Assembly: GCA_900541745.1 (NCBI GenBank)
Contig: UQLA01000006.1
Span: forward strand, 51,155-115,154
DNA length: 64,000 nucleotides
Direction of reading: 5' to 3'
Source: an uncultured Collinsella sp.
Lineage (GTDB): Bacteria > Actinomycetota > Coriobacteriia > Coriobacteriales > Coriobacteriaceae
Numbering within the stretch: the stretch's first letter is position 1; each line of letters opens with the position of its first letter. The translations under genes were made by a program, and so were the position numbers. This document shows positions 50,804 to 60,040 of this stretch, piece after piece. The notes beneath the pieces were generated by a model. The model was given only the letters and a program-made list of their open reading frames with translations. It was not told the origin of the DNA and searched no databases.

Positions 50804-51475
50804 TTATGCCTCCTGTGCGGCCTCGTTGCCCAACTTCTGCAGCAGTGCAACCTCGGCGGCGGGATCTTCGGACTTAAATACGGCGGAGCCGGCTACGAGC
50901 ACGTTGGCGCCGGCCTTGACGACCTCGGCGATGTTCTTGGAAGAGATACCGCCATCGACCTCGATCAGGGGCGACACGCCGTGGCGCTCGCACATGGCCG
51001 TAAGCTCGTGAAGTTTGGCGATGGTACCGGGGATAAAGCTCTGGCCTCCAAAGCCAGGGTTCACGCTCATCAGCAGCACCATATTGACGACGTCGATGAT
51101 GCTCTCGAGTACGCACACGGGGGTGGCGGGGTTGAGCACCACGCCGGCCTTGACGCCGCGCTGCTGCAGATGGGTGAGCGTGCGGTGCAGGTGCGTGGAA
51201 GCCTCGTAGTGCACGGTGATCATGTCGGCACCGGCGTCGGCGTACCAATCGACCGTCTCGTCGGGGTTCGACACCATCAGGTGCGCATCGACCGGAACAT
51301 CGGTGGAGCGCTTGACGGCCCTAAGGATGTCAACGCCAAAGGTCAGGTTGCCGGTAAAGTGACCGTCCATGACGTCGAAGTGCACGTAGTCGGCGCCGGC
51401 AATCTTATCGAGCTCACCCTTCAGGTTGGCCATGTCGGCCGAGAGGATGGACGGAGCGATTTTGATGGAACCCAT
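50804..51475 (-). CDS. rpe: Ribulose-phosphate 3-epimerase
   Basis: This pentose-phosphate enzyme interconverts ribulose 5-phosphate and xylulose 5-phosphate. Motifs include IAPSILSADMANL, HFDVMDGHF, DAHLMVSNP, MSVNPGFGGQSF, VDGGI and VAGSAVF, giving metal ligands and catalytic Asp residues. The 223-residue TIM barrel is of standard length. It is part of the tight minus-strand block. Confidence 0.98.
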   Translation of the reverse strand: MGSIKIAPSILSADMANLKGELDKIAGADYVHFDVMDGHFTGNLTFGVDILRAVKRSTDVPVDAHLMVSNPDETVDWYADAGADMITVHYEASTHLHRTLTHLQQRGVKAGVVLNPATPVCVLESIIDVVNMVLLMSVNPGFGGQSFIPGTIAKLHELTAMCERHGVSPLIEVDGGISSKNIAEVVKAGANVLVAGSAVFKSEDPAAEVALLQKLGNEAAQEA

Positions 51476-51493
51476 GGTAGTAGCCTTTCTGCG

Positions 51494-52501
51494 CTAGTCG
51501 GCGAGTCCGTAGAACTCTTGAGAGGGGACGCGGTCGATGAGAATCTCGAGCGCCCTATCCAAAGTAACACCGTTGTAGAGCGTTTGCTCCACGGCAAAGG
51601 TGAGCGGAATGTCTACGCCCAGTGAACGGGCGAGTTCGCTGACACTGCGGGCCGCGACGGCACCCTCGACCACCATATGCGTGCGGGCCTGGTACTCGTC
51701 GAGCGACACGCCGTGGGCAAACTCGAAGCCAAAGGTGCGGTTGCGCGAATGCTCGGAGGTGCAGGTGGCGATAAGGTCGCCCATGCCGGCAAGTCCCATG
51801 CAAGTCATGGCCTGACCGCCGCGGGCGTGCACCAGGCGGCTGATCTCTGCCAGGCCGCGCGTCATGATAAGAGCAAGCGTGTTGTCGCCCGCGCCGGTAC
51901 CGGCAGAGATGCCGCACACGATAGCGATGACGTTTTTCATGGCGCCGCATACCTCGACGCCGGTCATGTCCTGCGACAGGTAGATGCGGAAGGCCGTGGA
52001 AAGCAGCAGTTCCTTAAAGGTCTCCCCCACTTGCTGGTCTTCACTGGCGATGACGGCAGCCGAAAGCCCGCCGCGGCAGATTTCCTCGGCATGGTTGGGG
52101 CCCGAGAGCGCCGCCACGCGCGCTTCGTTGCCGATCTCGCTGGCGATGACCTCACTCATGAGCAGGCCGGACTCGGGCTCGATGCCCTTGGTGAGGCACA
52201 GAACCGGCGTCTCGTCCGCGATGAACGGCGCCGCCTGGTGGCAGACGTCGCGCAGGTGCGTCGAAGGCACGGCAAAGATGATGGCTTCGGCGCCGTCGAG
52301 CGCCTGGGCGAGCTCGGTCGTGGCGACAACGTTTTCCGGCAGCACGTAGTCCACCAGATAGCGGGGGTTGCGATGCTCGCCGTTAATGCCGGCGGCCGTC
52401 TGCTCGCTATGGGCCCACATGGTCACGCGCTCGGCTCGCGCAGCGGCAAGGCCGGCGACGGCGGTTCCCCAGGAGCCGGAGCCAATCAGCGCAACATTCA
52501 T
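51494..52501 (-). CDS. gpsA: Glycerol-3-phosphate dehydrogenase [NAD(P)+]
   Basis: GpsA makes glycerol 3-phosphate from DHAP for phospholipids. The NAD-binding motif GSGSWGTAVAGLAA is at the N-terminus, with CLTKGIEPESGLLMSEV, SGPNHAEEI (S-G-P-[ST]-x-A type) and KNVIAIVCGISAG carrying the catalytic Lys. The 335 residues are typical. It precedes no phage or transfer sign. It lies ten bases from plsY, which uses its product as acyl acceptor. Confidence 0.97.
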   Translation of the reverse strand: MNVALIGSGSWGTAVAGLAAARAERVTMWAHSEQTAAGINGEHRNPRYLVDYVLPENVVATTELAQALDGAEAIIFAVPSTHLRDVCHQAAPFIADETPVLCLTKGIEPESGLLMSEVIASEIGNEARVAALSGPNHAEEICRGGLSAAVIASEDQQVGETFKELLLSTAFRIYLSQDMTGVEVCGAMKNVIAIVCGISAGTGAGDNTLALIMTRGLAEISRLVHARGGQAMTCMGLAGMGDLIATCTSEHSRNRTFGFEFAHGVSLDEYQARTHMVVEGAVAARSVSELARSLGVDIPLTFAVEQTLYNGVTLDRALEILIDRVPSQEFYGLAD

Positions 52502-52510
52502 GACTCTCTC

Positions 52511-53194
52511 CTACTTATCGTCGGGCTCGGTGACGCGCTTGGTAAACGAGAGCTTGGACTCCTTACCGATCATGAGCTTTTTGATGTTCGCGCGATGGGC
52601 CCACACCACGGTGATGCCGATTAGCGCCATGCAAAACTTGAGGCCCAGGCTGCTGTACGGAAAGACCGCGCAGGCAGCGATGGGAAGTCCGATGGCAGCG
52701 GCGAGCGAGCCCACCGACACAAACTTGGTGATGGCGACGGCCACGATAAACATGCCCAGCAGCGAAAGCCCAATGGGCCAGTACCAGGCGAGGATGACGC
52801 CCAAGCCCACGGCGATACCCTTGCCACCATGGAAATTGAGGTAGGGCGAGAAGATGTGGCCCCACACGGCTGCCAGGCAAATGACGCCGAGCATCCAATC
52901 GCCGGGGGCTCCAGGCGCCATGATGCTCACAGGGAAGCCATAGCCCACGCCCGCGATAAGCGGACGGGCGATAAGAACGCAGATAGCGCCCTTAAGACAG
53001 TCGAGCAGCAGCGTGAGTGCGGCCACCTTGGGGCCAGCCACGCGCAGGGCGTTGGTGGTGCCGATGTTGCCAGAGCCCGCCTTGCGAATATCGGTGTGGT
53101 TGAACACGCGGCCCAGGATTAAGCCAAACGGAATCGCTCCGATAAAGAACGAGACCACGGCGCAGATGGCGGTCAGCAGAATCGGATTATGCAT
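52511..53194 (-). CDS. plsY: Acyl-phosphate:glycerol-3-phosphate acyltransferase
   Basis: PlsY acylates glycerol 3-phosphate with acyl-phosphate in the membrane. Its three cytoplasmic motifs are present: IPFGLILGR, GSGNIGTTNALRV and the FNFHGGKGIAVGLGV region (YLNFHGGKGIAVGLG). Five to six membrane segments fill the 227 residues. It overlaps der by eight bases. With gpsA and plsC it gives three steps of phosphatidate synthesis in one block; plsX is not in view. Confidence 0.97.
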   Translation of the reverse strand: MHNPILLTAICAVVSFFIGAIPFGLILGRVFNHTDIRKAGSGNIGTTNALRVAGPKVAALTLLLDCLKGAICVLIARPLIAGVGYGFPVSIMAPGAPGDWMLGVICLAAVWGHIFSPYLNFHGGKGIAVGLGVILAWYWPIGLSLLGMFIVAVAITKFVSVGSLAAAIGLPIAACAVFPYSSLGLKFCMALIGITVVWAHRANIKKLMIGKESKLSFTKRVTEPDDK

Positions 53195-54521
53195 CCTTTT
53201 GCTCCTTCTTCCTAAAGAAGAGTCGAATGGGCGTGCCGGAAAAATCGAAGGTCGAGCGCATACGGTTCTCCACGTAGCGCTGGTAGGTGTCGTTGACCAG
53301 GTCGCTGTGGTTGACGAAGAACGTGAACGTCGGCGGGTTGACGCCCGTCTGGGTCACGTAGTGCATGCGCAGGCGGCGCTTGCCGTCCACCACGGTATGA
53401 CCGAACTCGCGCAGGTCGGTGAGGAACGTGTTGAGGCGCGAGGTGCTGATCTTTTGCGAGCGCGTCTTCTCAGCGGCGTCGACCATCGACCAGATCTTCT
53501 CGACGCTGCGGCCGGTCAGGGCCGAGATGCGCAGGTACTGGGCCCAGGGAGCCATGACGCCCAGACGGCGGTCGACGGTCTCCATGCAGGCCTCGCGCTT
53601 GCGGTCGTCGTCGAGAAGGTCCCACTTGTTGAGCAGCACCACGATGGCGCAGCCGCGCTCGATGGCCAAGCCCATGACCTTCTGGTCCTGCTCGGTGACG
53701 CCCACGGAGGCGTCGACGACGAGCAGCGCCACGTCGGCGCGGTCGATGGCGCGCAGGCCGCGGACCATGGAGTAGTACTCGATGTTCTCGTACACGGTGC
53801 TCTTCTTGCGAATGCCCGCGGTGTCGACCATGCGGTAGTGCTTGCCGTTGCGCTCGACGACGGTGTCGATGGCATCGCGCGTGGTGCCGGCGATGTTGGA
53901 CACGATGGAGCGGTCGGCGCCCAGGATGCGGTTGAACAGCGAGGACTTACCGGCGTTGGGGCGGCCGATGATGGCGACGTTCAGCGCATCGGGGAACTCG
54001 TCGGCGACCTCGTCCTCTTCCTCGGGGAGCAGGGCCACGATGTCGTCGAGCAGGTCGCCCGTGCCGTGGCCATGCAGGGCCGAGAGCGGCGTGGGCTCAC
54101 CGATGCCAAGCGAATAGAACTCCCAGATGCTGTCGTTCTCGCGATCGGGGTTGTCGAGCTTATTCACCAGCAGAAAGACCGGCTTGTCGCAGCGCTTGAG
54201 CATGCGAGCGACCGATTCGTCCTCCTCGGTGACGCCGGTGCGGCCGTCGACCACAAACAGGATGACGGCGGCTTCCTCGGCGGCGGCGAGGGCCTGGTCG
54301 CGGATGGACGTGGCAAAGACGTCATCGCTCTTGAGCGGTTCGATGCCGCCCGTGTCGACGATGGTGAACTCACGGCCGTTCCAGTCGGCCGTGTGATACG
54401 AGCGGTCGCGCGTAACGCCGCGGGACTCGTGGACGATGGCGTCCGAGGTCTGGGCTAGGCGGTTAACGAGCGTGGACTTGCCCACGTTGGGGCGTCCGAC
54501 GACGGCGACGATAGGTTTCAT
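53187..54521 (-). CDS. der: Ribosome biogenesis GTPase Der (EngA)
   Basis: Der has two tandem G domains and a KH-like C-terminus and helps assemble the 50S subunit. First P-loop GRPNVGKSTLVNRL near residue 9, with DTGGIEP and NKLD; second GRPNAGKSSLFNRIL near 185, with DTAGIRKKS and NKWD. The C-terminal KH-like domain spans ~355-444. ATG 54521 is chosen because homology begins at MKPIVAVVGRP and AAAGGAGAG precedes it. The 444-residue length is typical. Confidence 0.98.
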   Translation of the reverse strand: MKPIVAVVGRPNVGKSTLVNRLAQTSDAIVHESRGVTRDRSYHTADWNGREFTIVDTGGIEPLKSDDVFATSIRDQALAAAEEAAVILFVVDGRTGVTEEDESVARMLKRCDKPVFLLVNKLDNPDRENDSIWEFYSLGIGEPTPLSALHGHGTGDLLDDIVALLPEEEDEVADEFPDALNVAIIGRPNAGKSSLFNRILGADRSIVSNIAGTTRDAIDTVVERNGKHYRMVDTAGIRKKSTVYENIEYYSMVRGLRAIDRADVALLVVDASVGVTEQDQKVMGLAIERGCAIVVLLNKWDLLDDDRKREACMETVDRRLGVMAPWAQYLRISALTGRSVEKIWSMVDAAEKTRSQKISTSRLNTFLTDLREFGHTVVDGKRRLRMHYVTQTGVNPPTFTFFVNHSDLVNDTYQRYVENRMRSTFDFSGTPIRLFFRKKEQKDA

Positions 54522-54531
54522 CTGCTCTCCT

Positions 54532-55974
54532 TTAATGGATAGGGTCAGTGGAATTAGTAAAGTCGGCAGGCACAATGCCAAGGATGTGCTCCAGGGTATC
54601 GAGCAGCTCATGCGGCATGGTCGACACCACATGAACCTCGGCGCCGCGACTGGTAAGGCTTGCGAGTAAATCGTCACGATGATACTCGTCAAGCGTCATG
54701 CCGTCAGCGTTGAACATGAGCTTAGGCACAAAGAGCATAACCCCCGACAGGTCTTGCGGCAGCTGCTCAAGGATATCGCTCGCGACGATGAGGCCGGTCA
54801 CGTCCACGTTGCCGCCAAAGTAGCGGTTCTTGATGGCCGTGACGGTGCCGGAAAGGCCCTGTGGAGACTCCACGAAGCGGGCGACGGTATCGCGTGCGCT
54901 GGCGCCCGAAAGACATAACAGGCGCTGGTCGCGGTCGGTCATAGCCTTGCGAACGCGGGCAAGGCGCTCGGCGTCGGCGGCAAGCACGTCGTCTGTCTCG
55001 TCCAGATACGAGCGGATCATGCCGATGCCGTCGTAGTACTGCGGGTAACCGTCGTAAAAGTCTGCCTCGGGCGGCTCGATGCCGGCGTCCAGATAGAACT
55101 CGTCGCTCATCTGGAACGTGTGGCGGCCAAAGCGCTCGTACGCGCGATCCTGGAAGGGTCGGATCATGGCAATGGTTTCGCGCGCGAGCTCGGGCTTGTC
55201 GCTGTAGGACCAGCTAAAGCGGTTCTGGTGCTTGGTAAAACCGAGCGGCACAATGCCCAGGCTGGTGATCTGCTCGTGCTCCTCACAAAAGCGTAGGGTC
55301 TTTTCCAGCTCCTCGCCGTCGTTCATGCCGGGGCACAGCACGATCTGCGCGTGAATCTCGATGCCGGCGGCCATGATGGCCTCAAGCACGTCCATGCCGC
55401 GCTGGGCGTTGCGGCCCATCATGCGGCGGCGGACATCGGGGCTCACGGCGTGGACCGACACGTTCATCGGACTCATGTTGCGATTGATAACGTTTTGCAC
55501 GTCCTCGTCGGAAAGGTTCGTGAGCGTGACAAAGTTACCCTGCAAAAAGCTCAGGCGATAGTCGTCGTCGCGAATGTAGAGCGTGGAGCGACCGCCCTTG
55601 GGCAGCATCGTCATAAAGCAGAACACGCAGGCGTTTACGCAGGTGCGCATGCCATCGAAGATGGGGCCATCGAACTCCAGGCCCCAGTCCTCGCCGGGAA
55701 AGCGATCGAGCTCAACGGGGGTGACGGTGCCGTCGCGTGGGTCGAAAACCTCCAGCTCGACGGTATCGTCATCGGCCTCCCAGAGCCACACGATCATATC
55801 GGTCAGCTTCTCGCCGTTGACCGTGAGCACACGCATGCCCGGCTCGATACCCACATCCCATGCGGGCGATTCGGGACGCACGTTCTTTACGAGCGCGCCC
55901 TCACCCGGCTCGGGGTCGCGGCTGCGCCCGTAATCGGCCACCTCGGCGGCGTATGCGGGTACGGTCTGGTCCAT
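54532..55974 (-). CDS. DUF512 family radical-SAM-like protein
   Basis: The 480 residues start with a PDZ-like region (~20-85, ALVKNVRPESPAWDVGIEPG), then a radical SAM type cluster motif CVNACVFCFM near residue 130, a TIM-barrel region (VHAVSPDVRRRMMG, IVLCPGMNDGEEL) and the C-terminal DUF512 domain. It is a widely conserved family next to der, thought to bind an Fe-S cluster; no reaction is established. ATG 55974 (MDQTVPAYAAEV) is used, two bases from the ispH stop. The longer frame upstream is antisense-like noise. Confidence 0.9.
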   Translation of the reverse strand: MDQTVPAYAAEVADYGRSRDPEPGEGALVKNVRPESPAWDVGIEPGMRVLTVNGEKLTDMIVWLWEADDDTVELEVFDPRDGTVTPVELDRFPGEDWGLEFDGPIFDGMRTCVNACVFCFMTMLPKGGRSTLYIRDDDYRLSFLQGNFVTLTNLSDEDVQNVINRNMSPMNVSVHAVSPDVRRRMMGRNAQRGMDVLEAIMAAGIEIHAQIVLCPGMNDGEELEKTLRFCEEHEQITSLGIVPLGFTKHQNRFSWSYSDKPELARETIAMIRPFQDRAYERFGRHTFQMSDEFYLDAGIEPPEADFYDGYPQYYDGIGMIRSYLDETDDVLAADAERLARVRKAMTDRDQRLLCLSGASARDTVARFVESPQGLSGTVTAIKNRYFGGNVDVTGLIVASDILEQLPQDLSGVMLFVPKLMFNADGMTLDEYHRDDLLASLTSRGAEVHVVSTMPHELLDTLEHILGIVPADFTNSTDPIH

Positions 55975-55976
55975 GA

Positions 55977-56873
55977 TTAGCGGCAAAGCTCCTTGATGCG
56001 CGCAACGGCGCGTTCGATGTGTTCTTGCGGGGTGGAGGCTCCGGCGGTGATGCCGATGTGGCGCGCACTGGCAAACCATGCGGCCTCGAGCTCGGAAGCT
56101 TCCTCGATGTGGTGCGTGTGCTCGCAGACGTCGGCGCAGATTTGCGCCAGGCGACGGGTGTTGCCCGAATTTTTGCCGCCCACGACGACCATGCAATCAC
56201 AGCGGTTGGCAAGCGACGCGGCTGCCTGCTGCCGTTCGCTCGTGGCGGCGCAGATGGTGTTGATCACGCGCAGTTCCTGCACACGCGGGGTGATGGAGGC
56301 CACAACCTCGGCCAGGTTCTGCGCGGTTTGGGTGGTCTGCACAACCAGGCCCACCTTGCCCTTGAGCGGCAGCGCGTCAGCATCGGCGGCGCAGCTCACG
56401 ACTTGAGCGTCATCACCAGCGTGGCCCAGAATGCCCTCGACCTCGGGGTGGCCCGGCTCGCCCACGACGATCACGCGGTAGCCCTCGCGCACCAGGCGCT
56501 CGGCCGCCACGTGGACCTTCTTCACGTAGGGGCAGGTGGCGTCGACCACGGTAAGGCCGCGCTCGCGAGCGGCGTCGATGACCTGCGGCACCACACCGTG
56601 GGCGCGGATAATCACGGTGCCCGATACGGCGTCGTCCAAGGTGTCTGCCAGACCGACGCCGGCCTCGGCAAGCTCGCGTACCACGATGGGGTTATGGATG
56701 AGCGGACCCAGCGTGTGGACCTGTGCGTTCTCCCCTGCCTGCGGCGCGGCCGCCAATGCCATATCGAGTGCACGCTGCACGCCGTAACAGGTGCCGGCAT
56801 GCGCTGCGATTTCGATGGTGGGGACGACCTCCTCAGCGGCGGCCGCGGCGGTATTCATGACTTCCTCGCCCAT
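55977..56873 (-). CDS. ispH: 4-hydroxy-3-methylbut-2-enyl diphosphate reductase
   Basis: IspH makes IPP and DMAPP in the last step of the MEP pathway. Its three cluster cysteines lie in GTCYGVQRAL, VDATCPYVKK and NTICAATSERQ; the catalytic Glu lies in the TTQTAQNLAE region or nearby, and GITAGASTP is the family C-terminal motif. ATG 56873 is two bases from the plsC stop; ATG 56858 (MNTAAAA) with GAGGAA upstream is an alternative. Length 298 residues. Confidence 0.96.
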   Translation of the reverse strand: MGEEVMNTAAAAAEEVVPTIEIAAHAGTCYGVQRALDMALAAAPQAGENAQVHTLGPLIHNPIVVRELAEAGVGLADTLDDAVSGTVIIRAHGVVPQVIDAARERGLTVVDATCPYVKKVHVAAERLVREGYRVIVVGEPGHPEVEGILGHAGDDAQVVSCAADADALPLKGKVGLVVQTTQTAQNLAEVVASITPRVQELRVINTICAATSERQQAAASLANRCDCMVVVGGKNSGNTRRLAQICADVCEHTHHIEEASELEAAWFASARHIGITAGASTPQEHIERAVARIKELCR

Positions 56874-56875
56874 GG

Positions 56876-57604
56876 CTAAAACCTGCCCGGGTGCTCGGCG
56901 CAAAGATCGTCGCGCATGGCGTAGACGCGGTTCATGGCCTCGGACTCAAACCAAGCCAGGCGTTCCTTGCGCTTGAGCTCGGCCGGTGCGTCGGAAAGCG
57001 AGATGGCCTTGCTGGCACGGATCCAGCACTTTTTGGGGCGCATGAGCTTTTTGCCCGCAGGCGTAATATCAGACCAGCCGCAGATGGCGAGCGGGTTGAC
57101 GGGCGCCTTGCCCATCTGGGCGATGAGCGCAAAGCCGCCGTGGACCTCGGGCTTGATCTCGCGCGAGCGGATGCGCGTGCCCTCGGGGAAGATTAGAACG
57201 TCCTCACCGCGCTGCAGCGCATGCTGGGCGGCACGCAGGCACTTCATGTCGGCTGTGCCGCGCTCTACGGGAATGCCGCCCACACGGCTAAAAGCCCAGC
57301 GTACGATCTTGCTCTTGGCAAACTCGGACTTAAAGATGGGGCGGATGCGGCGGCCGCCAAAGAACAGCGCCGTCTCTACAGCCAGGAGCTCGGCCATCGA
57401 GGTGTGGTTGCAGATGACCACGCTGCCGCGGCCTTCCTGGCGCTCAAACAGCAGGTCGGCGTCCTCGACCTTCCAGCGCCACATGAGCTTGGAGAAAGCC
57501 CAAAGGATTGCCATGACCACGAAGACGGTGCCGCGGATGAGCGCCGGGAACTCGGCGTAGGGGGCGTTGTAGTAATCCTCGGGCGTCTGCTTAAACAGGC
57601 GCAT
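56876..57604 (-). CDS. plsC: 1-acyl-sn-glycerol-3-phosphate acyltransferase (PlsC family)
   Basis: PlsC adds the second acyl chain to make phosphatidate. An N-terminal hydrophobic segment (~25-42) anchors it. The acyltransferase motifs are CNHTSMAE near residue 70, RVGGIPVERG and FPEGTRIRS. The first motif is HX4E rather than the usual HX4D, a conservative but notable change at the catalytic acid. The 242-residue length is normal. It starts three bases after cmk, with AGGTAG upstream. Confidence 0.92.
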   Translation of the reverse strand: MRLFKQTPEDYYNAPYAEFPALIRGTVFVVMAILWAFSKLMWRWKVEDADLLFERQEGRGSVVICNHTSMAELLAVETALFFGGRRIRPIFKSEFAKSKIVRWAFSRVGGIPVERGTADMKCLRAAQHALQRGEDVLIFPEGTRIRSREIKPEVHGGFALIAQMGKAPVNPLAICGWSDITPAGKKLMRPKKCWIRASKAISLSDAPAELKRKERLAWFESEAMNRVYAMRDDLCAEHPGRF

Positions 57605-57607
57605 GGG

Positions 57608-58294
57608 CTACCTCCTTTGGTTGATGAGGTCCTCGATAATCGAGACGACCTCATCGATGGTGTGGGCGGTGGAGTCGACGTGCACGGCGTCCTCGGCTGG
57701 CACAAGCGGCGCGACCTCACGGCTACTGTCGAGCTTGTCGCGCTGCTTGAGGGCGTCGAGGGTCTCATCGACCTCAGCCTCGAGCTGCTCGGCAGTAAGC
57801 GGCTGAGCGTCGTTTTGGTGGCGCTGCAGCACGCGGCGACGGGCACGCTCGCGCTGGTCGGCGGTCAGGAATACCTTGACCTGCGCGTTGGGGAACACGA
57901 CGGTGCCGATGTCGCGACCCTCGGCCACGATATCGCGATCCTCGGCGGCACGGCGCTGATGGATGAGCATGGCGGCGCGTACGCCCGGGTAGGCCGAGAC
58001 CTTGGAGACGTTGGCGTCCACCTGCGGGGTGCGGATGGCAGCCGATGCGTCCTGGCCGTCGATGGTCAGGCGCGTGTCCTCGCCGGTGCCGTTGGTAAAG
58101 CGAATCTCGATCTGCTCGGCGAGAGCGTCGATGGCCGCCTCGTCGTCCAGATCGATGCCGCGGTCGAGCGCGGCGAAGGTGACAGCGCGATACATCGCGC
58201 CCGTGTCGAGCTTGTTGAAGCCCAGCTGGCAGGCGATCTCCTTGGCGATGGTGGACTTGCCGGAACCGGCAGGGCCGTCGATGGCGACGATCAT
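57608..58294 (-). CDS. cmk: Cytidylate kinase
   Basis: Cmk phosphorylates CMP and dCMP. P-loop IDGPAGSGKSTIAKE is at the N-terminus, LDTGAMYRAVT binds the substrate, and AEGRDIGTVVFP and ERARRR complete the family motifs. The 228-residue length fits. Cmk next to a pseudouridine synthase and scpA/scpB is a conserved Gram-positive order. Confidence 0.97.
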   Translation of the reverse strand: MIVAIDGPAGSGKSTIAKEIACQLGFNKLDTGAMYRAVTFAALDRGIDLDDEAAIDALAEQIEIRFTNGTGEDTRLTIDGQDASAAIRTPQVDANVSKVSAYPGVRAAMLIHQRRAAEDRDIVAEGRDIGTVVFPNAQVKVFLTADQRERARRRVLQRHQNDAQPLTAEQLEAEVDETLDALKQRDKLDSSREVAPLVPAEDAVHVDSTAHTIDEVVSIIEDLINQRR

Positions 58295-58360
58295 GCAATG
58301 CTTCCTTTCGGTGGTTGACGTGCTGATATGGGACGCGAGCGCTGCTTGCTGGCGGACTGG

Positions 58361-59323
58361 CTAGCCCGTGTAGCGCTCGCGGTAGGTGTTGCGCTTGGGT
58401 GCGGAGCCATGGCTGCCGTGGTGGCGCGTGCGGCTCGCGGTGTTGGTCGCGGGCGCGGCGGTGCGCTTGGAGGCGGCCTGCTTGGGCGGAATGCCGCCGG
58501 CCTTGAGGATCTGCACCTCGCGGTCGGTGAGCTCGCGCCACGAGCCCTTGACCACGTCCTTGAGCTCCAGACCGGCAAAGTTACAGCGATGCAGGCGGAT
58601 CACCGGGTGGTGGATCTTGCTCAGCATGCGCTTAACCTGGTTTTTACGGCCCTCGCGAATGATGACCTCCACGGCAGTGGTGCCGGGCTTGACGCCTTGC
58701 GGGGCCACGGCCTCGGCCTCGCGCGCGTTAATGACGCGACAGATCGCCGGTTGGCACAGGCCGTCATCGAGCTCGATGCCGCGACGCAGCGGTTCCAAGT
58801 CGCGATCGGTCAGGTGACCGTCCACGAGCGCCTGGTAGGTCTTGTAGACGTGCTTGCTGGGGTGCAGCAGGTCCTGGGACAGGTCGCCGTCGGTGGTAAA
58901 GAGCAAGAGGCCCGTTGTGTCGCGGTCCAGGCGGCCCACCGGAAAGAGGCCCGGAAATCGGTCGCGCGGAACCAGCTCGGCCACGCAGGGGCGCTCCTGC
59001 GGATCGCTCATGGTGGTGAGGTAGCCGGTCGGTTTGTAGAGCATCAGGTACACGGCACCCTGGTTGAGCTTGACGGGCATGCCGTCGACCTCGATATGGT
59101 CGCGGTCCACATCGACCTTGGTGCCCAGTTCGGTCGCGACCTGGCCGTTGACGGTCACGCGGCCTGCGGTCATCAGGTCCTCCGAGCCGCGGCGGCTCGC
59201 CACGCCCGCGCGCGCCAAAAAGCGCTGCAGGCGCATGGTGTGCGGGTAGACGGGCTGGGCGTCACCTGTGGGCGTTGTGGCGCCTGCGGCGCGCGTCATC
59301 TCTGCTTCGTTAGTCCTCGTCAT
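58361..59323 (-). CDS. rluB: Pseudouridine synthase (RluB/RsuA family)
   Basis: The 320 residues hold an N-terminal S4 RNA-binding domain (MRLQRFLARAGVASRRGSED) and the catalytic domain with Asp in GRLDRDTTGLLLFT. It forms pseudouridine in rRNA, probably 23S as in RluB. A basic low-complexity tail (~280-320; Lys/Arg/Ala/Thr) extends beyond the fold. ATG 59323 is chosen because GGAGG lies seven bases upstream. It overlaps the scpB end by 14 bases. Confidence 0.93.
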   Translation of the reverse strand: MTRTNEAEMTRAAGATTPTGDAQPVYPHTMRLQRFLARAGVASRRGSEDLMTAGRVTVNGQVATELGTKVDVDRDHIEVDGMPVKLNQGAVYLMLYKPTGYLTTMSDPQERPCVAELVPRDRFPGLFPVGRLDRDTTGLLLFTTDGDLSQDLLHPSKHVYKTYQALVDGHLTDRDLEPLRRGIELDDGLCQPAICRVINAREAEAVAPQGVKPGTTAVEVIIREGRKNQVKRMLSKIHHPVIRLHRCNFAGLELKDVVKGSWRELTDREVQILKAGGIPPKQAASKRTAAPATNTASRTRHHGSHGSAPKRNTYRERYTG

Positions 59324-60029
59324 ACATATCCTCCGAGCTGACACCGCTGGTCAGGATCTCCTCATCTGCGTCGTCCTCAACATCGGAATCGATCAGTTCG
59401 CGCTCTTCGTCCAGGTCCTCGGCCTGCTCCTCGAGCGTGGACTGAATACTGCGGCCGCTCAGGCGCTCGCGGATAAACTGGCGCGACTGCTCATCGGGGG
59501 CAAACTGCTCCAGATCGGGCAGGTCGCGGGTGGAGCGTAGGCCGAACTTCTCCAAAAAGGCGTTGGTCGTGCCGTAGATGATGGCCTGACCGCGCTGGGG
59601 GTCGCGGCCGAGCTCGCGCACCAGGCCCTTGTCCACGAGCGACGCGATGACGCCGTCGGAGTTGACGCCGCGGATGCCCTTAACCACCTCGCGCGTAACG
59701 GGCTGGTGGTAGGCGATCACGGCCAGGGTCTCGAGCGCCGCCTGCGATAGTTTTTGCGTGTCCCAGCTCAGCACATATGCCTCGACAACGTCGTGGTAGG
59801 CAGGGTGTGTAAACAGGCGCCAGCCACCGGCGACCTCGCGCAACTGAAAGCCACGGTTGGCCTCCTCGTACTCAACTTTGAGCTCGGCCAACAGTGATGC
59901 GCACTCGCCCGGGGCGATATCCAGCGCACCTGCCAGCACGGGTGCGCTCACGGGGTCGCTCGACACCAGCAGCAGCGCCTCGAGTGCGCCTTTGAGGCTG
60001 TTTGGCTCTAGCGTGGAAAGGGTTGACAT
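59310..60029 (-). CDS. scpB: Segregation and condensation protein B
   Basis: ScpB forms the winged-helix partner of the SMC-ScpA complex that compacts and segregates chromosomes. The 239 residues contain SLKGALEALLLVSSDPV, LSQAALETLAVIAYHQPVTR and GVNSDGVIASLVDKGLV, all typical. The C-terminal ~60 residues are strongly acidic (EEQAEDLDEERELIDSDVED). It lies 11 bases after scpA. No smc gene is in the window. Confidence 0.97.
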   Translation of the reverse strand: MSTLSTLEPNSLKGALEALLLVSSDPVSAPVLAGALDIAPGECASLLAELKVEYEEANRGFQLREVAGGWRLFTHPAYHDVVEAYVLSWDTQKLSQAALETLAVIAYHQPVTREVVKGIRGVNSDGVIASLVDKGLVRELGRDPQRGQAIIYGTTNAFLEKFGLRSTRDLPDLEQFAPDEQSRQFIRERLSGRSIQSTLEEQAEDLDEERELIDSDVEDDADEEILTSGVSSEDMYDED

Positions 60030-60040
60030 GGTTGCCGCTC

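Noticed and set aside
54522..54692. Longer Der start and longer DUF512 start (to 56196)
   Set aside because: The extra residues have no family similarity and overlap neighbouring genes in another frame; good ribosome-binding sites exist at the shorter der start.
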